A DNA stretch of 64,000 nt from Pseudomonadota bacterium. Lineage in GTDB: Bacteria > Myxococcota_A > UBA796 > GCA-2862545. Made by a program: the position numbers and the translations under genes. Below, piece by piece: positions 16,653 through 25,480 of this stretch. The stretch lies in NCBI GenBank assembly GCA_947475315.1, contig CANJMY010000001.1, forward strand, positions 59,273-123,272, written 5' to 3'. Under the pieces are notes generated by a model. That model had not been told where the DNA came from, ran no database searches, and saw only the letters and a program-made list of their open reading frames with translations. The stretch's first letter is position 1, and each line of letters opens with the position of its first letter.

Positions 16653-19220
16653 ATGTCGTCCACGCGCAAGATCGCCGCCGCCGCCCTGGCCGCTGCCGCC
16701 CTCCTCGCCGGAGCGGGCTGGTGGCTCCGCCGGGATCCGGGGGCCAAGCCCACGGTCGCCAACGACCTGGCCCAGACCCTGTCGCTCGCCGCGGACCTCC
16801 CGTTCGCCGAGCTGACGGTCCCGGACCACAGCCGCGCGCACACCCCGGTGGCCCCCGATCAGATCCCGCTGACCCGCTGGCACCAGCGCGGCGACGTCTG
16901 GGTGGCCCCCCTCCCCGTCCGGATGCGCACGTTCTACTTCACCAAGCCGCTCGCCGGCATGCGCGTGATCCAGGCGGACGGGTCGGAGCTGCCCCACAGC
17001 TTCCTCACGTCCAACGACAAGCCCAGCTGGACCTACGACGAGAAGACGATCCAGCTCCACGGGATCAGCGAGACCCCCACCGACGCCAGCTTCACGTTCG
17101 AGTACCCGTCGGCCACCGCCCGCGAGCGCGCGCTGAACTACGCGTCGTCCGGGGCCAAGGCTTACAAGGACTTCGTCCGATCCACCGCCCAGGGCGGCGA
17201 CGCCACGTCCGGCTACGACTCGCGCACCGGCCTGCTCCTGCCCGCCCCGGCCACCGCGAGCTGGGACCTGACCATCCCGCCCGCCGCCGAGCTGCGCTTC
17301 ACACCCGAGTTGGAGCGCCCTGAGGTGCTGGACGCCCCGACGTCGGACGGCGCGTCGATCGTCGTCACGCTGGAGATCGCAGGCGAGAAGCACGACCTGT
17401 GGACCGGGCAGGTGTCCGCCGACCAGGGCGACATGGTCCGCGTCGACCTGGACGCCTGGGCGGGCCAGCAGGGCCGCTTGACCATCCACACGGACCCCGG
17501 CGCCGACGCCCGCTTCGACTACGTCTTCCTGGCCGACCCGGTGGTGTCCTCGCGCAAGGAGAGCCCGCGGCACATCGTGCTGGTGTTCGTCGACACGCTG
17601 CGCCCGGACCACCTGAGCGCCTACGGCTACGATCGCGACACCTCCCCCGCCCTCAAGCAGATCGCTGCGGAGGGTGTGCGCTTTGACCAGGCACGCAGCG
17701 TCGCCCCCTGGACCCTGCCGTCCGCCCGCACCATGATGACCGGGCGTGACCCCGAGGCCTTCTTCTCCGGCGGCACGCTCCCGGGCGCGCTCGGTCGCGC
17801 GGGCTGGGCCACCGCCATGCTGGCCGGCAACCTCTACCTGGGGCCGAACTTCGGCCTGAACCGCGACTGGGGCACCCACTTCGTGGAGCTGCTGCCGCAC
17901 GCCGAGACGCAGGTTGACCGCGCGCTGGCCTGGCTGGACGCGCAGTCCGGTCGGGACGCGTTCGTGCTGGTCCACCTGATGGACAGCCACCTGCCCTACC
18001 ACGAGCCCGCCGACTACCAGACCATGTGGGCCAAGGACCGCCCGGCCTCGCTGCGTCAGGGCGAGTTCTTCCGGGCCGAGGCCGCGGCGCTCAAGACCAA
18101 GCCCGACCGCCAGTACATCCGCGACCGCTACGACTCCAGCATCCGCTACGCCGACGACCAGCTCGCCCGCCTCTACGCGCGCCTGGGCCCGGACGACGCC
18201 GTGATGTTCGTGTCGGACCACGGCGAGGAGTTCTGGGAGCACGGCGGCTACGAGCACGGCCACGCGCTGTGGGACGAGCTGCTCCACATCCCCATGATCC
18301 TGCGCGCCCCAGGCCTCCCCGCCGGCACCACGCTCGACGCCCCCGTGTCGATGCTCGACGTGGCCCCCACGATCGCCGCGATCGCCGGCGTCCCGCTGCC
18401 CGACGCCAAGGGCGTCAGCCTGCTCGACGCGGCCAAGGGCACCGCGAGCGCCGTCGACGGCCTGCGCGCCCGCGACCAGGCCTTCGGCCGCCCGCTCTAC
18501 GGCGCCGAGCGCTGGGGCGTGCTGCACCAGGGCGACAAGTATCAGACGGCGGCAGGCCGCGAGCTGCTGTTCAACCTGGAGAAAGACCCGGTCGAGAAGG
18601 AGAACCTGCTCGATCGGGACCGCTCCCTGCGCGAGCCGATGCGCGGCTACCTGGGCCAGGCCCTGGGCCGCGAGGTCGTCGTCGCCTACCGCCTGAGCAA
18701 CGCAGGCCAGCGCCGCGCCCCGCCGGACGCGCTCGACCTCGTCCTGCACGTCCCCGGCGGCATCCGCGCCGCCTGGGTGGCCGACGAGCCCACCGAGGCG
18801 TCGGACGCGTGCATCCAGTGGGAGCCCGGCTCCGACACGGTCCAGGCCCGCTGGACCGCCGGCTGGCGCGGCGACCGCGTGGTCTGGGTGGTCCCGAACA
18901 ACCCGATGGCGGAGGTCACCCCCGACCTGACCGTCGACGTCTCCTCCGGCCACGTCCGGACGAAGTACACGATCCCCGCCGACGCCCCCGCGGAGCTGAG
19001 CGCCCCGCCCGTACCCCTGCTCGACGAGCGGACCGGCGAGCGCGGCTGGAACCTTGGCTTTGGCGTGACGCCCATCCCGCTGGACGGCGGCGTCAACCTG
19101 TCTGGCTACGACGAGGAGACCGCCGGTCTGGCGGCCATGGGCTACGTCGTGGGCGACGAGCAGGCGCGCGTGAAGAGCGAGTGCGGCGCCAAGAAGCCTG
19201 CCCCGCACGCCCCAAAGTAG
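16653..19220 (+). CDS. Membrane-anchored sulfatase / alkaline-phosphatase-superfamily enzyme
   Basis: 855 residues from ATG 16653 (GGAGA upstream). One N-terminal membrane anchor at about 6-24, then a periplasmic beta-rich region to about 300. The catalytic domain starts with IVLVFVDTLRPDHLSAYGYDRD (metal Asp) and has SVAPWTLPSARTMMTG, where sulfatases have C/S-x-P-x-R: the nucleophile position is Thr, so it is not a formylglycine sulfatase and is more like phosphoglycerol or phosphoethanolamine transferases. Later metal ligands are FVSDHGEEFWEHGGYEHGH near 518-536. A C-terminal beta region of about 200 residues follows. It probably cleaves or transfers phospho- or sulfo-groups on envelope glycans or lipids. 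Confidence 0.8.
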   Translation: MSSTRKIAAAALAAAALLAGAGWWLRRDPGAKPTVANDLAQTLSLAADLPFAELTVPDHSRAHTPVAPDQIPLTRWHQRGDVWVAPLPVRMRTFYFTKPLAGMRVIQADGSELPHSFLTSNDKPSWTYDEKTIQLHGISETPTDASFTFEYPSATARERALNYASSGAKAYKDFVRSTAQGGDATSGYDSRTGLLLPAPATASWDLTIPPAAELRFTPELERPEVLDAPTSDGASIVVTLEIAGEKHDLWTGQVSADQGDMVRVDLDAWAGQQGRLTIHTDPGADARFDYVFLADPVVSSRKESPRHIVLVFVDTLRPDHLSAYGYDRDTSPALKQIAAEGVRFDQARSVAPWTLPSARTMMTGRDPEAFFSGGTLPGALGRAGWATAMLAGNLYLGPNFGLNRDWGTHFVELLPHAETQVDRALAWLDAQSGRDAFVLVHLMDSHLPYHEPADYQTMWAKDRPASLRQGEFFRAEAAALKTKPDRQYIRDRYDSSIRYADDQLARLYARLGPDDAVMFVSDHGEEFWEHGGYEHGHALWDELLHIPMILRAPGLPAGTTLDAPVSMLDVAPTIAAIAGVPLPDAKGVSLLDAAKGTASAVDGLRARDQAFGRPLYGAERWGVLHQGDKYQTAAGRELLFNLEKDPVEKENLLDRDRSLREPMRGYLGQALGREVVVAYRLSNAGQRRAPPDALDLVLHVPGGIRAAWVADEPTEASDACIQWEPGSDTVQARWTAGWRGDRVVWVVPNNPMAEVTPDLTVDVSSGHVRTKYTIPADAPAELSAPPVPLLDERTGERGWNLGFGVTPIPLDGGVNLSGYDEETAGLAAMGYVVGDEQARVKSECGAKKPAPHAPK

Positions 19221-19264
19221 CGCGACCGCAGGCCGCGCCCTCCGTCAGCCGTCAGCCTCAGCCG

Positions 19265-20758
19265 TCAGCGGATCGCGACGATCACCAGCGTGACGTTGTC
19301 CTTGCCGCCGCCCTGGTGCGACGCCCGGACCAGCTCGCGCGCGGCGATGCGGGGGTCGGAGTAGGTCGACAGGATCGACGCCATGTCGGCGTCCTGGACC
19401 TCGCCCCACAGGCCGTCCGTGCAGAGCAGGATGCGGTCGCCGGGCTGCACGTCCACGCGGAACAGGTCGATCTCGACGTCGCGCTCGGTGCCCACGGTGC
19501 GCAGCAGCACGTTGGACTGCGGGTGGTTGCGGGCCTCCTCCTTGGTGATCCGGCCCTTCTCGACCAGCTTCTGCACAAAGCTGTGGTCGACCGAGATCTG
19601 GTGGAGGGTGCGGTCGCGGAACAGGTAGGCGCGGCTGTCGCCGACGTTGGCCACGAACGCCTGACGGCTGTTGTGCAGGAGCAGGGCGACGAGCGTGGTG
19701 CCCATGTCGTTGCCCTTGCGGTCCGCGTCAGCCTTGATGGTGTTGTTGGCGGCCTGGAAGGCCTCGTTGAGCGTGCCCTCGATGGCGTCCAGGCCCTTGG
19801 AGAGCAGGTCGGCCCGGTCGCGGGCGATGCGGCACATGGTCTCGACCGCCAGCGCGGACGCGACCTCACCGCCGTCGTGGCCGCCCATGCCGTCGGCCAC
19901 CACGTACAGCTCGGCCTTGCGGTCGAGCGCGGTCCAGCCCCACGAGTCTTCATTGAGCTGGCGGGCCAAGCCCACGTCGGTCATGGCGCCCATGGTGGGC
20001 GGGAAGGCGAGCGCCGCGTAGGCGTCGAAGCGGGTCTCGATGGCCCGGCCCATGTCCCGGGGCGACGGGAAGTCCCCGCTCACCGCCAGGTCCAGGAAGT
20101 CGACCAGCGGCAGGGCGCGGACGTGGCAGTAGCGCCGCATGAGCAGCGCCACCTCGCGCAGCACCGGGGCCAGCGCCGCCGGGGTCAGCGGATCCGCCTG
20201 CACCGAGTCGATGTCCAGGTCGTACAGGCGAACCGAACCGTCCGGCGACAGCAGGATGTTCGACCGCTTGACCGGCCCGGTCAGGATGCCGTTCTGGGCC
20301 AGGAAGGCCAGCGCGCCCACCACCCGCTGGGCGATGTGCAGGATCCGCTGGTTGGACAACGGCGCGGCCTCGTCGACCATCAGGCCCTCGCCGCCGTAGG
20401 GGACGACGGACAGGAGCTGATCGTCCAAGCGGACCCAGTCCACCGGCTTGGCCAGACCCGGGTGATCCAGGCGGCGCGCAGCGAAGGTCTGGAAGGCCTC
20501 GAACCGGTCGACCTCCCAGCGGGCCGACATCAGGTAGCGCCTGGGCGTGAGCGCCGCGCCGCACTTGTGGCAGATGCGCGCCGTGCGGGGGCTGCCCGGG
20601 AACGCGCAGGTGGCACAACGACGCGTCTCCCGGTCGGGGCGATCGTCGTTGACCAGGTAGAACATCCGACCTTCCGCAAGACGGACCAGGCCCTCCACGG
20701 TGTAGTGGTCGCCTACATAGGTTCCTGGCGGAAAATGCGAGGGTCGGACTTCGTTCAT
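19265..20758 (-). CDS. Zinc ribbon - degenerate kinase - PP2C protein phosphatase
   Basis: 497 residues. The N-terminus has a zinc ribbon (C48-x2-C51...C63-x2-C66). Residues about 75-230 follow a protein-kinase C-lobe outline (VVPYGGEGL hinge, ILHIAQRVVGALAFLAQNGI helix E, NILLSPDGSVRLYDLDI) but HRDLKP has become TGPVKRSN and DFG has become YDLDI, so catalysis is unlikely. From about 255 there is a complete PP2C domain: ADGMGGHDGGEVAS, MGTTLVALL, VGDSRAYLFRD, LLCTDGLWGEV and GGGKDNVT, with all metal-binding Asp positions. It should dephosphorylate phospho-Ser/Thr proteins, with the pseudokinase as sensor or scaffold. It is divergent from the OB-repeat lipoprotein. Confidence 0.87.
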   Translation of the reverse strand: MNEVRPSHFPPGTYVGDHYTVEGLVRLAEGRMFYLVNDDRPDRETRRCATCAFPGSPRTARICHKCGAALTPRRYLMSARWEVDRFEAFQTFAARRLDHPGLAKPVDWVRLDDQLLSVVPYGGEGLMVDEAAPLSNQRILHIAQRVVGALAFLAQNGILTGPVKRSNILLSPDGSVRLYDLDIDSVQADPLTPAALAPVLREVALLMRRYCHVRALPLVDFLDLAVSGDFPSPRDMGRAIETRFDAYAALAFPPTMGAMTDVGLARQLNEDSWGWTALDRKAELYVVADGMGGHDGGEVASALAVETMCRIARDRADLLSKGLDAIEGTLNEAFQAANNTIKADADRKGNDMGTTLVALLLHNSRQAFVANVGDSRAYLFRDRTLHQISVDHSFVQKLVEKGRITKEEARNHPQSNVLLRTVGTERDVEIDLFRVDVQPGDRILLCTDGLWGEVQDADMASILSTYSDPRIAARELVRASHQGGGKDNVTLVIVAIR

Positions 20759-20958
20759 GCGTGTGCTTGGATCATCCCTTCAGGGGGTGATGAGGAGAAG
20801 TCCGTGGCCATTGCACCGACTGGTCGTCTACGGTAGCCCGTAGGACGTTGTTTCCACTCGGGCCACCCGTCCGCTATCCTCATCGGGTGCGTAACACCCA
20901 TCGTCCGCCTTTCGGAACGATGCGACTCCAATCTTAGACAACCCTCATCGGAGAGTCC

Positions 20959-22662
20959 ATGTCCTACCGTCGAACGCTCGTCTGGTCGCTGACCGCCCTC
21001 GCCCTGGTCGGCTGCACCAACGGCCCGGGGTCTGACAAGGACACCGACACCAAGGACTCCGACGCGGTCGACACCGACCCGGACGTGATCGTGGACACCG
21101 ACGACACCGACATCGCCGTCGACACCGATGACACCGACATCGTCGCCGACACCGACACCGACACCGGCGGCGACACCGACACCGGCACGGTCGCCGCCAC
21201 CGACACCACCATCCGCGTGATCCGCGAGCGCTCCGGCGGGTTCGGCTTTGGCGACCTTCTGCACGTCACCGCCGTCACCGTGGTCGAGGTCCGCTCCAGC
21301 GCCACCGGCCCGCGCGGCTTCACCGTGCAGGAGGCCGGCACCGAGAACGCCGCCCTGTGGGTGGACGTCGCCGCGCCCTACATCCTGCCCGCCGAAGGCG
21401 TCAGCGTCGGCGTGGTCGGCGTGTACCGCGAGCTGGGCTCCGGCCCGACCGGCTCGGGCACCCAGACCCAGCTTCAGATCAGCGGCGCGCTGCCGGGCAC
21501 GGAGTGGATCCAGCTCGGCCCGTCCACCCGCCCGACCCCGGTGCTCCTGACCCCCACCGACTTCCACGCCGACCCCGAGCCCTACGAGAGCATGCGCGTC
21601 GTGCTCAGCGACTCGCCGCGCCTGTTTGTGTCCGACGGCCCCTTTAGCGACGACTCGTTCGTGCTGACCCCGGACGCCGCCCTGTTCGACATCAGCGTGC
21701 TGCCGCTGTTCTACAACCTCCACGGGAGCCCCCCCGGCGCCCTGCCGAACCTGGGCGTCGATGACTCGTTCAGCGCCATGGCCGGCACCGTCTGGTACGA
21801 CAACAACGGCTACGCTCTCGCGCCCACGGCCCTGGCCGATGGCCTGAACTACGTCGCCTACCTCCCGCCCAGCGACACCGACGTCGTCGTCGACACCGAC
21901 GTGATCCCAGGCGACACCGACACCGACACCGACACCATCATCACGCCGCCCGACACGTCCGTGGACACCGATGTCGGCCCGCTGATCGCAGACGTCGAGA
22001 AGCTGCGCGCGGGCATCTACTTCGTCGGCACCATCGGCATGCCCAACTACCTGACCTTCTCCGGCGGCGTGGTCACCGCGGTGCGCTACCGCAGCACCCC
22101 GCCCGCCACGAACGCCGTGGCCGTGCAGTGGCCGACGTTGAACGGCGACAAGGGCGGCCTCTACGTCTGGCTCAGCAACGCCCAGACGCCGCCCGCCATC
22201 GGGGATGTGCTCGACTTCACCGGCAACTACGTCGAGGACCCCACCGGCGGGTCCGTCCCGAACGCCACGCTCGCCACCATCCGCATCGAGCCGAGCAACA
22301 TGAACGCGAACTGGTCGGTCACCGGGACGGCCTCCGTGCCGACGCCGGTCGACCTGACGTTGGGCGACCTGCTGCTCGCCACCACCGCCGAGCCCTACGA
22401 GTCCATGCTGGTGCGCATCACCGACCCGTCCGGCCTCAACGTCACCACCAACCCCAACATCAACCACGAGTTCCGGGTGCAGGTGGGCGGCGCGGGCGCC
22501 GAGCTCATCGTCGACGACCACTACTTCGACCTGACCGGCTTCCACGGCGTCAACGTCGGCGACACCATGACGTCGCTGACCGGCGTCGTGCACTACGAGG
22601 GCACCAGCTACAAGCTTGGCCCCACCACGTCGGCCGACGCGGCGGGCTGGGTCGACAACTAG
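20959..22662 (+). CDS. Lipoprotein with Asp-Thr spacers and two OB-like domains
   Basis: 567 residues; GGAGAG precedes ATG 20959. Lipoprotein signal ends LALVGC (Cys19). An acidic Asp-Thr linker (about 26-80) leads to a first domain (85-300) and a second Asp-Thr linker (about 308-342) to a second domain (345-567). The two domains are alike: both have YESMxVxxxD, a VGVVG or VLDFTG strand and a closing GTVWYDNNGYALAP or GVVHYEGTSYKLGP. The pattern is like the OB-fold modules found beside secreted nucleases and lamin-tail proteins. No nuclease motif is present. Surface-attached binding or structural role inferred. Confidence 0.65.
   Translation: MSYRRTLVWSLTALALVGCTNGPGSDKDTDTKDSDAVDTDPDVIVDTDDTDIAVDTDDTDIVADTDTDTGGDTDTGTVAATDTTIRVIRERSGGFGFGDLLHVTAVTVVEVRSSATGPRGFTVQEAGTENAALWVDVAAPYILPAEGVSVGVVGVYRELGSGPTGSGTQTQLQISGALPGTEWIQLGPSTRPTPVLLTPTDFHADPEPYESMRVVLSDSPRLFVSDGPFSDDSFVLTPDAALFDISVLPLFYNLHGSPPGALPNLGVDDSFSAMAGTVWYDNNGYALAPTALADGLNYVAYLPPSDTDVVVDTDVIPGDTDTDTDTIITPPDTSVDTDVGPLIADVEKLRAGIYFVGTIGMPNYLTFSGGVVTAVRYRSTPPATNAVAVQWPTLNGDKGGLYVWLSNAQTPPAIGDVLDFTGNYVEDPTGGSVPNATLATIRIEPSNMNANWSVTGTASVPTPVDLTLGDLLLATTAEPYESMLVRITDPSGLNVTTNPNINHEFRVQVGGAGAELIVDDHYFDLTGFHGVNVGDTMTSLTGVVHYEGTSYKLGPTTSADAAGWVDN
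21037..21190 (+). repeat. GACACCGAC-type repeat coding Asp-Thr spacer
   Basis: Degenerate repeats of GACACCGAC/GACACCGAT encode the flexible acidic spacer of the lipoprotein; a second, shorter tract lies at about 21872-21972 between its two domains. Such tracts are common in myxobacterial lipoproteins and are prone to length change by slippage. Confidence 0.7.
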
Positions 22663-22672
22663 CCTAGCGAGC

Positions 22673-22705
22673 GCGCCGCCTGCCCTACGAACGGGCGGGC
22701 GGCGC
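22673..22705. terminator. Strong hairpin between convergent genes
   Basis: 13-bp stem GCGCCGCCTGCCC / GGGCGGGCGGCGC (one T-G pair) with a 7-nt loop. It lies between the lipoprotein stop at 22662 and the metallophosphoesterase stop at 22727. No T tract. Probable bidirectional terminator. Confidence 0.65.
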
Positions 22706-22726
22706 CGCCCTTGGCCCCCGCGGCAC

Positions 22727-23989
22727 CTAGCCGGCCGCCGCGATCTCAAACCGGTAGACCTCGGCGCCGTCCGAGGCGTGCAGTCGGCGCACGACCATCG
22801 ACCCGTCGGGCGCCACGTCCACGGTGGTGCAGCCGAACTCGGCCTCGGCGAACTTGCGCGCGGCGACCACGTCCGGACGCGCGACGGTGGCGTCGGGCAG
22901 CTTGAAGTCGACGTTGTAGAGCAGCGCGCCCGCGGCCCCGTCGACCACCCAGTCCATGCCGTAGAGCTGGAAGTGCTCGTAGCTGTGCGAGTGCCCGCCC
23001 AGGATGAGCCGGACCTTGTGGCCGAGCAGGTGCGGCAACATCACGTCCTCGTCGACGCGGTCGGGGTGGTAGTGCTCGCTGAACGTGAACAGCGGGCGGT
23101 GCCAGCCCAGGATCACGCCCTTGACGGTGTCGTCGGCGTCGGCGGCCGCCAGCTGGGCGTCCAGCCACGCGTACTGCTCGCTCGTGTCGTCCGACAGGGA
23201 GAAGGTCTCGCTGTCGAGCATGAGGACGAGCGCGCTGCCCGCGCGGAACGCGTGCGTGTAGCCGGGGCCGGAGTCGCCCTGATCGCCGAAGAGACGTTCG
23301 AACATCTCGAGTAGCTCGGTCTCCTTCTCCAGCTCGTGGTTGCCGATCGCCACCTGCAGCGGCGCCAGCGACGTGACCGGGACCAGCGACGCGAAGAACC
23401 CAGCCCAGGTGTCGGACGGGTTGGAGCTGTACTGCAGGTCGCCGCCGTGCATCACGACGTCCGGCGACTGCGCCGACAGCACCGCGAGCGTGGCGTCGGT
23501 GTTCGGCCACATGGAGTCGGCCATCCAGCCCAGGCGAACGGGGGCGTCAGGGGCGGGGGGGCAGCGGAACGCGCCCTCGTGGGTCTCAGACAAGGTGGGC
23601 ACCCGCCAGGCGTAGGTCTCGCCAGGCACCAGCCCGTCCAGGATGACCTCGTGGCGCACGTGCAGGCCGGGGACGTCGGCGGGGATGGTGTCGGAGAGCG
23701 TGGGGTTCTCGTAGACCAGCTCGGCGGCGTCGCGGGCGGGCGTGAACGCGCGCGCCCTGCCGTCCGGGCCGCTCAGCCACACTCCGACCTCCACGTCGGC
23801 CAGGGTCTCAAACCGCAGGCGCATCGACGTGGGCGACACGATGGTCACCCAGGGCTTCTTGTCGAGCGCGACGTCGGGCAGCGCCACGTCGGTGTCCTCG
23901 CCGTCATCTGTGGCCGCGGGCGTGCCGCAGCCGGCGAGCGCCGCACCACCCAAAATTCCGCGCAGCACGTCACGACGCGAGATCGACAT
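22727..23989 (-). CDS. Exported purple-acid-phosphatase-like metallophosphoesterase
   Basis: 420 residues. The N-terminus carries a twin-arginine motif (SRRDVL, 4-9) and a lipobox ending LAGC (Cys21), so it is probably a Tat-exported lipoprotein. A fibronectin-like N-domain (about 48-145, ending ETYAWRVPTL) precedes a calcineurin-type phosphoesterase domain with GGDLQY, IGNHE, GWHRPLF and GGHSHSYEHF, as in purple acid phosphatases. The first metal motif (normally DxH) is seen only as MADSMWPN, which may change metal use. Expected to hydrolyse phosphomonoesters outside the cytoplasm. Converges with the OB-like lipoprotein. Confidence 0.83.
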   Translation of the reverse strand: MSISRRDVLRGILGGAALAGCGTPAATDDGEDTDVALPDVALDKKPWVTIVSPTSMRLRFETLADVEVGVWLSGPDGRARAFTPARDAAELVYENPTLSDTIPADVPGLHVRHEVILDGLVPGETYAWRVPTLSETHEGAFRCPPAPDAPVRLGWMADSMWPNTDATLAVLSAQSPDVVMHGGDLQYSSNPSDTWAGFFASLVPVTSLAPLQVAIGNHELEKETELLEMFERLFGDQGDSGPGYTHAFRAGSALVLMLDSETFSLSDDTSEQYAWLDAQLAAADADDTVKGVILGWHRPLFTFSEHYHPDRVDEDVMLPHLLGHKVRLILGGHSHSYEHFQLYGMDWVVDGAAGALLYNVDFKLPDATVARPDVVAARKFAEAEFGCTTVDVAPDGSMVVRRLHASDGAEVYRFEIAAAG

Positions 23990-24040
23990 CAGCCCTCCAG
24001 CGGGGCCAGTGTCACCGGTTCGTCACGTCAAAGCCACCGC

Positions 24041-25480
24041 TCAGCGCGCGACCGCCGCCGCCACCCGCAGCCCGCCCACCGCCACCGCGTAGGTGCTCTG
24101 GCCGGGGAAGACGGAGTCGCCGACCAACCACAGGCCGCGCTCCACCGCCACCGGGCCCAGCTGCCGGTAGGACGACAGGCCGACGCGCCGGGGCACACCG
24201 CCCACCGCGCCGTCCGCGCGCCGGAGGAAGCGCTGGAAGGTGCGCGGCGACGCGGGCAGCTCCAGCGCCACGTCGTCGTGCTCAGGCGCGAGCGCGGCGA
24301 GGGTGGCGCGCATCCGGTCCTGGATCTCGTGGACCACGCGCGCCGGATCTTCGGCCCGCAGGCGCGACAGGGCCACGTGCGTGGACGCCGTCAGCGTGCG
24401 CTCGCCGCCCTCGCCATCGCCCGACACCGACACGTAGACGTGGTTCCCCTCCAGCAGGGGTCGGGTCGGGTCGGCCGTCAGGTCCAGGTGGACCGCGGGG
24501 CCCGGCGCGCCCCGCACGGCGCGGTACAGCATCACCGCGCCCCAGCCGTCGGCGATCGGCGCGTGGCGACGGGTGAGCCCCGCGTGCCCGCCCAGCAGCG
24601 CCGCCAGGTCCGCGGGCAGCACGTTGGCGACGACCTTGTCGACCAGGAGCACGCCGTCGCGGGTGGTGACCTCCCACCGGCCGTCGACCCGGCGCAGGCC
24701 CTTCACCCGGTTGGCGAGTCGAACGGTGCCGCCCGCCTGCCCGATCGCGTCGACCAGCCCGGTCGCCAGCCGCCCGATGCCGCCTTCGATCTGCCCCGTG
24801 CCGCGCCACAGGAAGTCCATCGACGCCAGGGCGTAGGGCGCCTCGGCCACGTCGGGCTCGCACTGCACGGTGATCTGGCACTGTCCGCCCAGCCAGGTGC
24901 GGACAGGCGCCCAGCTCGCCAGCCCGTGCTGGGCCAGGACCGACTCCAGCGACTGCCCGAACACCCGCAGCACCGGCAGGTAGCGAAGCCCCCGCGCCGC
25001 GTGCCGCGCCAGCGTGGTCGGAGAGAGCGGCGGCAGCAGGGTCGGGTCCTCAAACAGCGACCACAGCACGTCGGCCACCGCGCCCTGCTCGGCGAAGAAG
25101 CGGCGCAGCCCGTCGGTCGGCGCGTCCGGCAGCGCGCACAGCGACTCCAGGAAGCGCGCCTTGTCCGCGAGCAGCGGCAGCGCGAAGCCAGGCGCCCGCA
25201 CCTCGCCCAGGCTGTCATGGAAGACCGGCCGCGCGTCCAGGTTGTACTTGGCGATCCAGCGACCAAACAGCTGGTCCGGCGCCAGCCCGCAGAACAGCGT
25301 CGCGCCCGACTCAAAGCGCCGACCGGCGCGGGTGAACGTGGACGCGCAGCCGCCCGGGTAGGCCAGCGCCTCGCAGACCGTCACGTTCGCGCCCTGCTCG
25401 GCGAGCGACAGCGCCGCGGCCAGGCCACCAAAGCCGGCGCCGATCACCAGCACGTCCACGGGGCGCGCGCTCCGGTTCAA
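24041..25480 (-). CDS. CrtI-type FAD-dependent desaturase/isomerase-family oxidoreductase
   Basis: 479 residues from TTG 25480, which overlaps the preceding gene's stop as TTGA; GTG 25459 is an alternative. The Rossmann motif VLVIGAGFGGLAAALSLAEQGANVTVCEA is followed by YPGGCASTF, characteristic of phytoene desaturases and carotenoid isomerases, and the C-terminus has GLWLVGDSVFPGQSTYAVAVGGL, the second FAD signature. Likely acts on a carotenoid or another hydrophobic polyene or ketone; no other carotenoid gene is in the window, so the substrate is open. Third gene of a leftward set with two exported esterase-like proteins. Confidence 0.8.
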   Translation of the reverse strand: MNRSARPVDVLVIGAGFGGLAAALSLAEQGANVTVCEALAYPGGCASTFTRAGRRFESGATLFCGLAPDQLFGRWIAKYNLDARPVFHDSLGEVRAPGFALPLLADKARFLESLCALPDAPTDGLRRFFAEQGAVADVLWSLFEDPTLLPPLSPTTLARHAARGLRYLPVLRVFGQSLESVLAQHGLASWAPVRTWLGGQCQITVQCEPDVAEAPYALASMDFLWRGTGQIEGGIGRLATGLVDAIGQAGGTVRLANRVKGLRRVDGRWEVTTRDGVLLVDKVVANVLPADLAALLGGHAGLTRRHAPIADGWGAVMLYRAVRGAPGPAVHLDLTADPTRPLLEGNHVYVSVSGDGEGGERTLTASTHVALSRLRAEDPARVVHEIQDRMRATLAALAPEHDDVALELPASPRTFQRFLRRADGAVGGVPRRVGLSSYRQLGPVAVERGLWLVGDSVFPGQSTYAVAVGGLRVAAAVAR

